Shown piece by piece: positions 53,042 through 61,178 of a DNA stretch of 64,000 nucleotides. A model generated the notes under the pieces. The model was not told the origin of the DNA and did no database searches. It saw nothing but the letters and a program-made list of their open reading frames with translations. Location: positions 1 to 64,000 of the forward strand of contig PAQL01000011.1 of assembly GCA_002709295.1 (NCBI GenBank), given 5' to 3'. Positions within the stretch are counted from its first letter, which is position 1; every line of letters begins with the position of its first letter. The stretch comes from Phycisphaerae bacterium. GTDB lineage: Bacteria; Planctomycetota; Phycisphaerae; Phycisphaerales; SM1A02. A program made the position numbers and the translations under genes.

Positions 53042-53881
53042 ATGCCCCTCTTCAAGGACTGGTTGAACCGACGGCCTCGCCTCGACTTTCTCGTCGTGGG
53101 CGCGGAGAAGGCGGGCACGACCGCGATGTTCTCGTATCTCAAGCGGGTTCCCGGGGTGTACATCCCGCTCCCGAAGGAACTGAACTTCTTCGACCGCCCG
53201 GCGTGGGGGGACGGCACGGACTTCTCCCACCTCCACCGCTGGTTCATGCTCGCACCCCGCGGCTCGATCCTCGGCGAGGCCACGCCGACCTACCTGATGA
53301 ACCCCGGATGCTTCCCGAGGATCCGGTCGTACAACCCGGAGATGCGGATCATCGCGATCCTGCGTTCACCGATCCGCCGGGCCTTCAGTGCATGGAACTT
53401 CCGCCGGGTCCGCTTCCGGGACAAGCGTGACTTCTCGACCGCGGTCCGGGTGGAGATCGAATCGAACGGAGACCTCGCGGTCGCCCGCGAGAACAAGTAC
53501 CGCTACATGTCCGCCGGGCTCTACGCCCCCCAGATCCGGGCCCTGCGGGAGACCTTCGACGAGGACCAGCTGCTCCTCATCAAGTTCGAGGACTTCAACC
53601 GCGACCAGGAGACCTGGGTGCGGGAGGCGGCCCGGTTCATCGGCGCGGACGCCGACTTCCCCTTCGAACGCACCCGCCGGACCAACGTCTGGAAGTACAA
53701 GCACCGGCTGGAGAAGAGCCAGTTCGAGGAACTGCTGCCCTACTACGAGCAGGACATCGCGGAGGTCGAGGCCCTCACCGGTTGGGACTGCAGCGACTGG
53801 CGTCGGTACGAGAAGACCGCCGGAACCGCTTCCGAGGAGGCTGCGGGGTCGCCCGCAGGGACCGAGAAGTCGAGCGGTTGA
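53042..53881 (+). CDS. Sulfotransferase
   Basis: A 279-aa cytoplasmic PAPS-dependent sulfotransferase. The 5'-phosphosulfate loop is VVGAEKAGTTAMFSYLKRVPGV and the 3'-phosphate site is IIAILRSPIRRAFSAW; KELNFFDRP and YRYMSAGLYAPQI are further NDST/heparan-type landmarks. It transfers sulfate to a glycan or lipid-linked sugar, fitting the neighbouring GT9 enzyme and the sulfatase elsewhere in the window. The start at 53042 is the ATG before LFKDWLNRR. Its last codons overlap the -35 of the tRNA promoter. Confidence 0.9.
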   Translation: MPLFKDWLNRRPRLDFLVVGAEKAGTTAMFSYLKRVPGVYIPLPKELNFFDRPAWGDGTDFSHLHRWFMLAPRGSILGEATPTYLMNPGCFPRIRSYNPEMRIIAILRSPIRRAFSAWNFRRVRFRDKRDFSTAVRVEIESNGDLAVARENKYRYMSAGLYAPQIRALRETFDEDQLLLIKFEDFNRDQETWVREAARFIGADADFPFERTRRTNVWKYKHRLEKSQFEELLPYYEQDIAEVEALTGWDCSDWRRYEKTAGTASEEAAGSPAGTEKSSG

Positions 53882-53905
53882 CACTCGCCACGGGTGGGCT
53901 ATCCT
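53878..53905 (+). promoter_or_regulatory. Promoter of tRNA-Glu
   Basis: TTGACA (53878-53883) is a perfect -35, 16 bp before TATCCT (53900-53905). The -35 overlaps the sulfotransferase stop codon. The tRNA begins 30 nt after the -10. Confidence 0.8.
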
Positions 53906-53935
53906 TCCTGATTCGCCGGTGATCACCGGCCCGAC

Positions 53936-54007
53936 GGCCCCATCGTCTAGCGGCTAGGACACCAGGTTCTCATCCTGGGAACGGGAGTTCGATTCTCCCT
54001 GGGGTCA
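53936..54007 (+). tRNA. tRNA-Glu (anticodon CTC)
   Basis: A complete cloverleaf: acceptor GGCCCCA pairs with TGGGGTC (one G-T), the D arm GTCT/AGGAC, the anticodon stem CCAGG/CCTGG with loop TTCTCAT (anticodon CTC, reading GAG), and the T arm GGGAG/CTCCC with TTCGATT. The discriminator base is A at 54007. No CCA is encoded. Confidence 0.95.
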
Positions 54008-54009
54008 TT

Positions 54010-54043
54010 GAAGAAGCCCCTCCCTTGCGGGAGGGGCTTCTTC
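54010..54043 (+). terminator. Intrinsic terminator of tRNA-Glu
   Basis: 15-bp perfect arms (GAAGAAGCCCCTCCC) around TTGC, starting 3 nt after the discriminator base. The stem is strong, but it is followed by GTCG, not a T-run. Confidence 0.8.
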
Positions 54044-54076
54044 GTCGGCCTGCCACTCGATCGACGATCCAGTCCG

Positions 54077-54469
54077 TCAGAAGGGACGGTTCGTGTCGTC
54101 GAGAAGGGTCTCGTGCACGTGCTGCGAACTGGTTCGCTTGCGAGCCGCCTGGGCCGCTTCGTTGTTGGGGAAGGTCCTCGAGCTGTATTCGAGGACGGTC
54201 TGACCCAGTTCGATCTCGGCACCATGCTCGAGGGGAACGGGAGAGTGCATCGCCTTCCCGTTGCACCAGCTTCCGTTGGTGCTCTTCATGTCCTCGGCGA
54301 TGTGCTGACCGCTGCCCTTGTCGAAACTGATCTGCAGATGCACCCGCGAGGTCTTCTCGTCGTGGAGGGTGATGCCGCAGTCGTCACCTCGACCGATGGT
54401 GACCGCATCCTCTCCAACCGAGAATGCGTCGCCGTCGTCGGGGCCCTTGATGATGTAGATCGTTGCCAT
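54077..54469 (-). CDS. FHA domain-containing protein
   Basis: A 130-aa single-domain protein. VTIGRGDDCGITLHDEKTSRVHLQI contains the phospho-threonine-binding GR and SRVH residues, and STNGSWCNG the loop near the ligand. The start at 54469 follows AAGGAA; the longer open frame to 55075 is the antisense of a membrane gene's neighbourhood and lacks homology. FHA proteins read Ser/Thr kinase output, and planctomycetes have many such kinases. No kinase is adjacent. The C-terminal 25 residues are polar and probably flexible. Confidence 0.87.
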   Translation of the reverse strand: MATIYIIKGPDDGDAFSVGEDAVTIGRGDDCGITLHDEKTSRVHLQISFDKGSGQHIAEDMKSTNGSWCNGKAMHSPVPLEHGAEIELGQTVLEYSSRTFPNNEAAQAARKRTSSQHVHETLLDDTNRPF

Positions 54470-54561
54470 GTTGGTTTCCTTCCGGGGGTCCGTCGATCCT
54501 AGCAAATCATCCGCTCGATCGCGGGTGGAGGCCGAACGCCGACCCCGCGGACTCCGATTGC

Positions 54562-54930
54562 TCAGGCCTCGGAGGCTCGACGAGCCGCGATGAAGCTCCG
54601 GATACCGAGGATCAGCAGGACGAGGCAGAGCCCCGACATGGTCAACTGCACGCCGGTCTTCTCGTTGAGCTCGAATCCCTCGCTGAAGGACTTCGCAAGC
54701 CTCATCCAGGGCGCGACCGCCCCGAGCAGGGCGAACACCATCGCGACGTGCATCGCATGCTTCCGGGCACCGGGCTTGGCGGCGATGAGTCCGCAGATCA
54801 GGATGGGAAGGCCGGCAAAGGCGGGAATCATCGCGGTGATGCTGCGGGCATCGGGATCCGAGAGCAGGAAGTAGGCGACCAGCCCGAGGATGATCAAGAG
54901 GGTGCCGAAGAGCACGACGATGCGATGCAT
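54562..54930 (-). CDS. Small four-helix membrane protein
   Basis: A 122-aa membrane protein with four hydrophobic segments (HRIVVLFGTLLIILGLVAYFL, IPAFAGLPILICGLIAA, HVAMVFALLGAVAP, TGVQLTMSGLCLVLLILGI). The start at 54930 follows GGGAG. Its C-terminal basic end suggests the cytoplasm. I do not recognise a family; similar small proteins occur beside FHA genes in planctomycetes, but the role is unknown. The gap to the FHA gene is 92 bp, so co-transcription is possible. Confidence 0.75.
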   Translation of the reverse strand: MHRIVVLFGTLLIILGLVAYFLLSDPDARSITAMIPAFAGLPILICGLIAAKPGARKHAMHVAMVFALLGAVAPWMRLAKSFSEGFELNEKTGVQLTMSGLCLVLLILGIRSFIAARRASEA

Positions 54931-55040
54931 GATGGATGTCTCCCGTGAGATGGTTCGGACCGGCGGCGGTCCCGGATTCCCCGCATTGAACCATGAAGCA
55001 CGGACCCACGCCCGCGAGCCCGGGTCGCTTCGATGAGAAA

Positions 55041-55066
55041 GGCCCGCGACCATTCGATCGCGGGCC
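55041..55066 (-). terminator. Intrinsic terminator of dockerin gene
   Basis: 9-bp arms (GGCCCGCGA) with an 8-nt loop; on the minus strand a TTTC follows. It lies about 35 bp past the stop at 55102. Confidence 0.65.
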
Positions 55067-55101
55067 CTTATCCATTCTCTGAAATGCTCGTTGAATCGGC
55101 T

Positions 55102-55944
55102 TCAGCCGGTCCAGGCGGCGACCAGCAGACCGAGGTCCGCCGAGTTCACGACGCCGTTCCCGTTGAGGTCGGCGGGGCAGCCCTTGCAGGGACCCCAGGT
55201 GCCGAGGAGCAGGCCGAGGTCGGCTGAATTGACGAGCCCGTCTCCGTTCAGATCGCCGAACACCGAATCGGGGACGTAGACGCCGGTCATGCTGACGTTG
55301 CTGAGGTTCACGTCCGCGATGAGGGTCACGGAGTTCACCCCGCCGGGCAGGTTCTTGGGATCGACCTCGAAGACGATCTGGTCGATCGCGAAGTTGTCGA
55401 TGAAGACGATGCCGTCCTCGGCATCGACCCGGCAGTCGAAGGCCTGTTCGGCGACGTCGTTGAAATCACCCGAGATCGTCTCGGAGATCGCTCCACCGAT
55501 CTGGGCGTTGAACGAGAAGCTCGGATTGAACAGGGCGTTCGGAAAGCTCACGGCCCCGTTGGAGGCGATGTCGCCCACCAGGGTCTCCGCGATGCCCAGG
55601 TTGAAGTTGGAGACCGAGACGTCGGCGTTGAGGAGACACCCGAAGATCGTGCAGACGAACTCGTAGTCGAGACTGGCGTCCGTGAGATCGAGGCTCAGAT
55701 CGTTGATCGAGATCTCCGAGAAGGGCTCGTCCCCGATGAGGTCGGCCGCCGCATCACCGCTCACCGTGACGGTGGTCGAATCGGTGTCGTTGTCACCGCC
55801 GAGGAAGGTCGAGATCTCGACCCTCAGCTGGACGGATGCGGACGAGCCGGTATCCACGGTCAGCTCGGCGATCGAATCCGCGGAAGCAGCTCCGACGAGC
55901 ATGGTGGTGCCGAGAATGGCCGTTGTGGAAGCAAGGCGGTTCAT
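55102..55944 (-). CDS. Secreted dockerin-like protein
   Basis: A 280-aa exported protein. AAGGAG lies upstream and the signal peptide is LASTTAILGTTMLVGAASA. The body is a beta-rich domain of about 190 residues with no family I can name (strands such as FSFNAQIGGAISETIS and GGVNSVTLIADVNLSN). The C-terminus has two dockerin-like loops (GDLNGDGLVNSADLGLLL, DLNGNGVVNSADLGLLV), which bind Ca2+ in the wider family. A single Cys pair in CTIFGCLL may form a disulfide. Its partner is unknown. Confidence 0.8.
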   Translation of the reverse strand: MNRLASTTAILGTTMLVGAASADSIAELTVDTGSSASVQLRVEISTFLGGDNDTDSTTVTVSGDAAADLIGDEPFSEISINDLSLDLTDASLDYEFVCTIFGCLLNADVSVSNFNLGIAETLVGDIASNGAVSFPNALFNPSFSFNAQIGGAISETISGDFNDVAEQAFDCRVDAEDGIVFIDNFAIDQIVFEVDPKNLPGGVNSVTLIADVNLSNVSMTGVYVPDSVFGDLNGDGLVNSADLGLLLGTWGPCKGCPADLNGNGVVNSADLGLLVAAWTG

Positions 55945-55991
55945 CTTGTCTCTGACTCCTTGTGGGGACGGCCGGCAAAGGCCATGAGCGA

Positions 55992-56016
55992 GGGCCGGAG
56001 GGGCTCTCTCCGGCCC
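55992..56016. repeat. 9-bp perfect inverted repeat in divergent intergenic region
   Basis: Arms GGGCCGGAG and CTCCGGCCC are separated by 7 bp. It lies about 50 nt upstream of the minus-strand dockerin gene. Confidence 0.5.
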
Positions 56017-56048
56017 ACGGTATGGAAAGAGGGTGATGAAGGACAGTT

Positions 56049-56071
56049 CGATCGGCCAGAATTGCCGATCG
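56049..56071. repeat. 8-bp perfect inverted repeat in divergent intergenic region
   Basis: Arms CGATCGGC and GCCGATCG are separated by 7 bp, the same spacing as the element at 47361-47383. It could be an operator for either divergent gene. Confidence 0.45.
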
Positions 56072-56312
56072 CAGGTCCGAGACCCCCTCTCCGAGACATT
56101 GAAGCCCCATTCCCTCGGTCTCCAGAGGTCTCAACGAACGTTCACCGACCACAGATCTCGAACCCCGAGAACCCGGTTTTCAGGCCGGGATCAGGGTCGC
56201 ATCGAAAATTCTCGACCTGTCGTGTGAGATCACCCCCGCACTCCCGGAAGTCGATGGCGGGAGGCCGACGGCCACCCCCGACGAGTCTCAACCCCCTGCT
56301 GGGAGAACCACC

Positions 56313-57989
56313 ATGAACCGCACCACGATCACCACCCTCCTGACCACGACCGGCTGCCTCGCCACCACCGTCCTCGCCGCCCCCCCGACCTGGGAGGATC
56401 TGCCTCTCGGCTCGGCCTTCGCGACCGGTGACAACACGACGAGCGACGGCGTGGACGTCAACTTCGACTGCTTCGAGTGGTCGAGCGGCGGCGCCTTCTG
56501 CGGAGGTGAAGCCACCGTCGAAGGCCAGATCCCGGGCTGCAACAGCGGCCAGCGGATCCAGCTCAACAACATCAACGCCGTCTTCGACTACGCCGGATCG
56601 CTCGGCGTCCAGGACGATCCGATCTTCACCTTCGGCGAGTACGGCGGGAACATCAACCTCGCGATCAACGGGGACTTCATCAACTTCACGGACTTCGTGG
56701 ACATCGACGGCATCCCGCTGGGTGGCTGCGTCGTGAAGGTTCTGGCCGGCGGCGACGGCAACGACTGCGGTCGCGTGCAGTTCGTCGGCACGGTCGAGAA
56801 GCTCCTAGTCGGCGGCCAGGAGTTCTGGTGGGACGGAACCCCCGACTGCGACATCGCCTTCGAGGATCTCACCCTCGGCGCGGTCTATCCCGCGGTCTCC
56901 ACCTTCGTCGCGGACGGGGTCCCGGTCACCATCCGTGAACTGATCCCCCCCGCCGGCCCCCCCATCGCCGGCGACGCGATCGTGGGCGACGCGGGCTACG
57001 CCTGCGGCGTCGGTCACGAACTGAACCTCGACAACTCGCGAGCGAGCTTCCAGTTCCTCGCCGGCCCCGGACCGGTCAACGACCTCACCATGGAATTCGG
57101 CGAGTACGGCGGCTTCATCAACGTGTCGATCAACGGTGATCTCCGCGTCGTCGCGAACTTCAAGGACCTCGACGGTGCCACCGTCGGTGGTACGACGATC
57201 AGCATCCCGACCGGCGGCCTCGGCGGCGACTGCGGCGAGATGCAGGTCTCGGGCATCATCAACGAGTTCGAGGTCGGCGGCCAGGAACTCTGGATCGACT
57301 GCCTTCGTTTCGAGGCCGATCCGAACGGTGGCGGTGGTGACGAGTGCGAGAACGCCCACGTCGATCATTCCGACCTCCCCTCCGCCGGATTCTGGTCCCC
57401 GGGAGACACCCTGAGCACCGGTGGCGTGGACGTCACCATCCGGAACTTCATGTCCTCCGTCGGTCCCCTCTCCGGCAACGCCGTCACCTCCAGCTCGCAG
57501 CTCGCCTGCGGTGACGATCTCGAGCTGGCGACCTACAACACCCGGGCCACCTACGACTTCGCCGGATCGATCGGCGCTCTCGCCAACGTCACGGTGCTGG
57601 TCAGCGACCAGGGCGGCGAGGTCAACCTCGGGATCAACGGTGTCGGCACCTGGGCCCGCGACTACGCCGATCTCGACGGCACGGTCTACGACGGCGTCAC
57701 CATGACCGTGGAGTCCGGGGGTCGGGACGGCGACTGCACGGTGCTCTTCCTCCAGGGAACGGTGGAAAACCTGACCCTCGGCGGCCAGCAGCACTTCATC
57801 GACTGCATCTGGGCCGAGGACATCATGCCTCCCCAGACCCGCGGCGACTTCAACGGCGACGGATGCGTGGATTCATCCGACGTGGGCATCCTCCTCGGTC
57901 TCTGGGGCACCGCCGACGGCGACCTCAACGGAGACGGCACCACCGACTCCGCGGACTTCGGAACCCTGCTCGGCAACTGGGGCTGCTGA
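56313..57989 (+). CDS. Secreted triplicate-repeat protein with dockerin-like pair
   Basis: A 558-aa exported protein (TTTGCLATTVLAA leader; start after CTGGGAGAACCACC). The body is three tandem copies of a roughly 160-180-residue domain. Each has a FGEYGGNINLAINGDF-type motif (FGEYGGFINVSINGDL, VSDQGGEVNLGINGVG) and ends in VGGQEFW, VGGQELWIDC or LGGQQHFIDC, with conserved Cys. Two short dockerin-like loops follow (GDFNGDGCVDSSDVGILL, DLNGDGTTDSADFGTLL). It has no catalytic motif I recognise and is probably a surface or binding protein. The three copies diverge clearly, so the duplication is old. Confidence 0.85.
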   Translation: MNRTTITTLLTTTGCLATTVLAAPPTWEDLPLGSAFATGDNTTSDGVDVNFDCFEWSSGGAFCGGEATVEGQIPGCNSGQRIQLNNINAVFDYAGSLGVQDDPIFTFGEYGGNINLAINGDFINFTDFVDIDGIPLGGCVVKVLAGGDGNDCGRVQFVGTVEKLLVGGQEFWWDGTPDCDIAFEDLTLGAVYPAVSTFVADGVPVTIRELIPPAGPPIAGDAIVGDAGYACGVGHELNLDNSRASFQFLAGPGPVNDLTMEFGEYGGFINVSINGDLRVVANFKDLDGATVGGTTISIPTGGLGGDCGEMQVSGIINEFEVGGQELWIDCLRFEADPNGGGGDECENAHVDHSDLPSAGFWSPGDTLSTGGVDVTIRNFMSSVGPLSGNAVTSSSQLACGDDLELATYNTRATYDFAGSIGALANVTVLVSDQGGEVNLGINGVGTWARDYADLDGTVYDGVTMTVESGGRDGDCTVLFLQGTVENLTLGGQQHFIDCIWAEDIMPPQTRGDFNGDGCVDSSDVGILLGLWGTADGDLNGDGTTDSADFGTLLGNWGC

Positions 57990-58027
57990 CCCACGCCTCG
58001 ACCACCCGTTCTCATCCTCCAGCACGA

Positions 58028-58058
58028 ACCGCCCCCGCGCCTCCGGCGCGGGGGCGGT
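58028..58058 (+). terminator. Intrinsic terminator
   Basis: 14-bp perfect arms (ACCGCCCCCGCGCC) with a 3-nt loop, followed by GCTTTGG. It lies 39 bp after the triplicate-repeat gene. Confidence 0.75.
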
Positions 58059-58253
58059 GCTTTGGAAACCGACAGGTTCCCGGTCCTCTCCCGCGCCTCC
58101 GGTCGAGGATGGAACATGAACTTCGCCGCTCTCGGATCGACCGTGACCCGTTCGAGCCTTCCAGATGGGATACTGATGGTCGATCCTCCGGAGGGCGGAC
58201 GCCCTCCCGGGATCGACGATCCGGGGTCCGGACACGTGGAGCACGCTCGAGCG

Positions 58254-60125
58254 ATGGCACAGGCGCAGGAAGCAACCGGCTCGAAGGAACCGAACCAGCC
58301 GGGCTGGATCGTTCCGACTCCGATCGTCGCCGCGGTGGTCGCGGTCGCGATCCTCGGCGCCTTCGGCTTCGCCTTCCGCGACTTCTTCATCCTCCAGTAC
58401 CACTACGCGACGGTGAATGCCGCCGACTGGGGGCACACGCTCTTCATCCCGCTCATCGCGCTGTACGTCGTCTTCCTGCACAAGGCGGACCTCTTCGAAC
58501 GACCGTTCGGAACCGGATGGGCGGGCATCGGACTCATCCTCTTCGGAGTCGCCTGGTACGCCTTCACATGGCTGGGACCTGACTCGACGTTCATCAACAG
58601 TCACAACGTCCGGGCGATCGGCGTGTTCGCATCGCTGCTCGGCATCTGCATCGCCATCCTCGGATGGCGGTCCGTCCTCTGGCTGTGGTTCCCGCTTCTG
58701 TACGTCTTCGTCTTCGGGCAGAAGATCACCGACAAGGTGCTGCTGGAGATCACCCTGCCCATGCAGGGCATCGCGACATGGGGGTCGTGGCACGCCCTCG
58801 ATCTTCTCGGATACGACGTCCTCCCCCGGGAGGGCAACTCCATCACCATCCTGCTCGCCAACGGCGACCAGTACCCGCTCGACGTCGCCGAGGCCTGCAG
58901 CGGCATGCGGATGCTGATGGCCTTTCTCGCCCTCGGGACGGTGATCGCCTACGTGGGCCTGGACCGGTGGTGGCTCCGCCTGATCCTGATCACGAGCGGG
59001 ATTCCCATCGCGATCCTCGTCAACGTGCTCCGCATCTGCACCCTCGGGATCCTCGGCATGAGGGGCGACGAATTCATGTTCGGAGACTTCCACTCGCTGA
59101 TCGGCCTGGTCTGGATGATTCCGACCTTCGGGCTCTACATGCTGATGATGTGGTTTCTCCAGCCTCTCGACGAGGACGAGGAGGGAAACCGCCTCCGCCG
59201 CGGAGCCGGCTCGGCCGAGGATCGAAGTGCCATGCCCCCTCGCTTCCCGCGCACCGTCCTGCCCGCGACCATCGCGGTCATGGCCGCCCTGCTGGTCGGG
59301 GGTGTGTCGGTCAACGCGGCCATCGACGCCCTCGGACTCCACATCGTGAAGAAGCCGGTGGTTCCGGCGGCGGCTCTCGAATCGCTCCCCACCACGATCG
59401 GACGATGGAGCAAGGTCGGAGAGGACGAGATCTTTCGAGACACGACGGTCGAGGTCCTCGGCACCGAGCGGTATCTGCAGCGGACGTACGCGATCGACGG
59501 CGACCCCCGCAACGGGATGCTGACCCTTCATCTCGCGTACTACACCGATCTCGCGGGCACCGCGCCCCACGTTCCCGAGAGATGCTGGGCGGCGGGCGGC
59601 CTGGTTCCGGTCCGGCTCCCGGAGCCCATGTCCCTCGACCTTCCGGAGCTCGGGGAACCGATCGAACGCAGACACCGGGGCACCGACCTGCCGTATCGCG
59701 TCATCTCGGTGGAGGATGAACTCCGTGGAACCCGGACCCTGCCCCTGCCCTCCGGACCGATCGCTCCCCGGACCACGATGTTCACCGACCGGCAATCCCC
59801 GCTGATGCGGCAGATCGGCGGCTACTTCTTCGTGGCCAACGGCCGGACCACCGGAAGCGCTCTCGCGGTCGAGAACGTGGCCTTCGATCTCACATCCCCC
59901 TATGCCTACTATTGCAAGGTCCAGTTGAACTTCGTCTCCCGGTCCCTGGACGACGATGCCGCGATCGCGCGATATCGCGAACTCGCCACCGACTTCCTGA
60001 CCGAACTTCTTCCGGAACTCGCGCTGATCCTTCCCGACTGGCGGGACTACGAGGCGGTGGACGGACGAGTCGAGGTGGATGTCCGGGACGACACGGAATC
60101 GACTTCAACCGCGACCGGACGGTGA
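58254..60125 (+). CDS. Exosortase fused to EpsI-like (DUF3485) domain
   Basis: A 623-aa membrane protein. Residues of about 15-310 are an exosortase with eight or more helices and the catalytic triad: C215 in EACSGMRML, R260 in NVLRICTLG and H280 in DFHSLIGLVWM. After a linker, one helix (IAVMAALLVGGVSVNAAI) leads into an EpsI-type periplasmic domain with LPTTIGRWSK, RYLQRTY, and HVPERCWAAGG carrying a conserved Cys (C444). It should process PEP-CTERM-like tails such as those at 2331-3011 and 34547-35206. The open frame extends to 58062; I chose 58254 because codon use upstream is irregular, but ATGs at 58116 and 58176 remain possible. Confidence 0.88.
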   Translation: MAQAQEATGSKEPNQPGWIVPTPIVAAVVAVAILGAFGFAFRDFFILQYHYATVNAADWGHTLFIPLIALYVVFLHKADLFERPFGTGWAGIGLILFGVAWYAFTWLGPDSTFINSHNVRAIGVFASLLGICIAILGWRSVLWLWFPLLYVFVFGQKITDKVLLEITLPMQGIATWGSWHALDLLGYDVLPREGNSITILLANGDQYPLDVAEACSGMRMLMAFLALGTVIAYVGLDRWWLRLILITSGIPIAILVNVLRICTLGILGMRGDEFMFGDFHSLIGLVWMIPTFGLYMLMMWFLQPLDEDEEGNRLRRGAGSAEDRSAMPPRFPRTVLPATIAVMAALLVGGVSVNAAIDALGLHIVKKPVVPAAALESLPTTIGRWSKVGEDEIFRDTTVEVLGTERYLQRTYAIDGDPRNGMLTLHLAYYTDLAGTAPHVPERCWAAGGLVPVRLPEPMSLDLPELGEPIERRHRGTDLPYRVISVEDELRGTRTLPLPSGPIAPRTTMFTDRQSPLMRQIGGYFFVANGRTTGSALAVENVAFDLTSPYAYYCKVQLNFVSRSLDDDAAIARYRELATDFLTELLPELALILPDWRDYEAVDGRVEVDVRDDTESTSTATGR

Positions 60126-60145
60126 CTTCGGAAGGGCTTCCACGC

Positions 60146-61108
60146 ATGCGGATCCGTGCCATCGACAGTCACACCGAAGGCGAGCCGACCCGGGTGGTCC
60201 TCGACGATGCCCCGGCCCTCGCGGGTGGATCCGTCGCCGAACAGGCCCGTGACCTGACGGAGAATCACGACGGACTCCGACGAGGGCTCGTCCTCGAGCC
60301 GCGCGGTTCCGACGTCCTGGTCGGCGCGTTGCTGGTGCCTCCCGCCGATCGGGAGGCGGATGCCGGCGTGATCTTCTTCAACAACGCCGGGGTGCTCGGC
60401 ATGTGCGTCCATGGCACGATCGGAGTCGTCCGGACCCTCCAGCACGCAGGACGGGTGCCGACGGATCCGGGGACCGGGATCCGTCTCGAGACTCCGGTCG
60501 GAATGGTCACCGCCTCGATCTTGGAGGATGGTGCGATCTCGGTGGAGAACGTCCCCTCCCACCGGGCTTTGAGGAGGATCGAGGTTCCGCTCGCGGATCG
60601 AGTGGTTCATGCCGACATCGCATGGGGAGGAAACTGGTTCGCCCTGGTCGACGACCACGGGGAGGAACTCGACCGTTCCCGCATTCCCGAACTCACTCGA
60701 CTCGCCACCGAGATCCGACACACCCTCAACCAGCGAGGAACCGACCGTGGATTCGACCGGGACGGCCGACCCGTCGGGGGCGAGGTCGATCACGTCGAGT
60801 TCTTCGGTCCGCCGGCCGCGGGGGGCGACTCCCGGAACTTCGTCCTCTGTCCCGGCGGGGCCCACGACCGCTCGCCCTGCGGGACCGGCACCAGCGCCCG
60901 ACTCGCGTGTCTCGCGGCCGACGGAACACTCGAGGCCGGAAGGTCCTGGATCCAGGAATCGATTCTCGGGAGCCGGTTCACGGGTCGCTATCGACCGGGG
61001 TCCCGAGCCGGGGAGATCATCCCCACGATCTCGGGACGGGCCTGGATCACCGCCGAGCTGGAGCTTCAACTGGATCCGGACGATCCGTATCGGTTCGGCA
61101 TCGACTGA
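60146..61108 (+). CDS. Proline racemase family, 4-hydroxyproline 2-epimerase-like
   Basis: A 320-aa enzyme. DSHTEGEPTRVVLDDAP is the family N-terminus, MCVHGTIGV has the first catalytic Cys (C87) and SPCGTGTSARLA the second (C245). Both cysteines present point to a racemase/epimerase; the dehydratase branch has Thr in the second place. 4-hydroxyproline 2-epimerase converts trans-4-hydroxy-L-proline to cis-4-hydroxy-D-proline. The DHDPS-family gene downstream and the aldehyde dehydrogenase beyond it complete the degradation scheme. The start at 60146 lies 20 bp after the exosortase fusion stop. The open frame extends upstream to 59912 but without homology. Confidence 0.87.
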   Translation: MRIRAIDSHTEGEPTRVVLDDAPALAGGSVAEQARDLTENHDGLRRGLVLEPRGSDVLVGALLVPPADREADAGVIFFNNAGVLGMCVHGTIGVVRTLQHAGRVPTDPGTGIRLETPVGMVTASILEDGAISVENVPSHRALRRIEVPLADRVVHADIAWGGNWFALVDDHGEELDRSRIPELTRLATEIRHTLNQRGTDRGFDRDGRPVGGEVDHVEFFGPPAAGGDSRNFVLCPGGAHDRSPCGTGTSARLACLAADGTLEAGRSWIQESILGSRFTGRYRPGSRAGEIIPTISGRAWITAELELQLDPDDPYRFGID

Positions 61109-61178
61109 GGACCGGCGGAGCGGAGTCGGGATCGGTCTCGGGTACCCTTTCGCAGCAGTCAGCTCGAAGGGACCTCCG

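Larger units (their letters stand above)
55945..56312. other. 368-bp intergenic region between divergent dockerin genes
   Basis: No credible gene is seen. It holds the two divergent leaders and the inverted repeats at 55992-56016 and 56049-56071. No promoter hexamer could be assigned with confidence. Confidence 0.6.

Noticed and set aside
53936-54043. tRNA gene as a possible attachment site for an integrated element
   Set aside because: No integrase, direct repeat of the tRNA 3' end or mobile gene is seen on either side.
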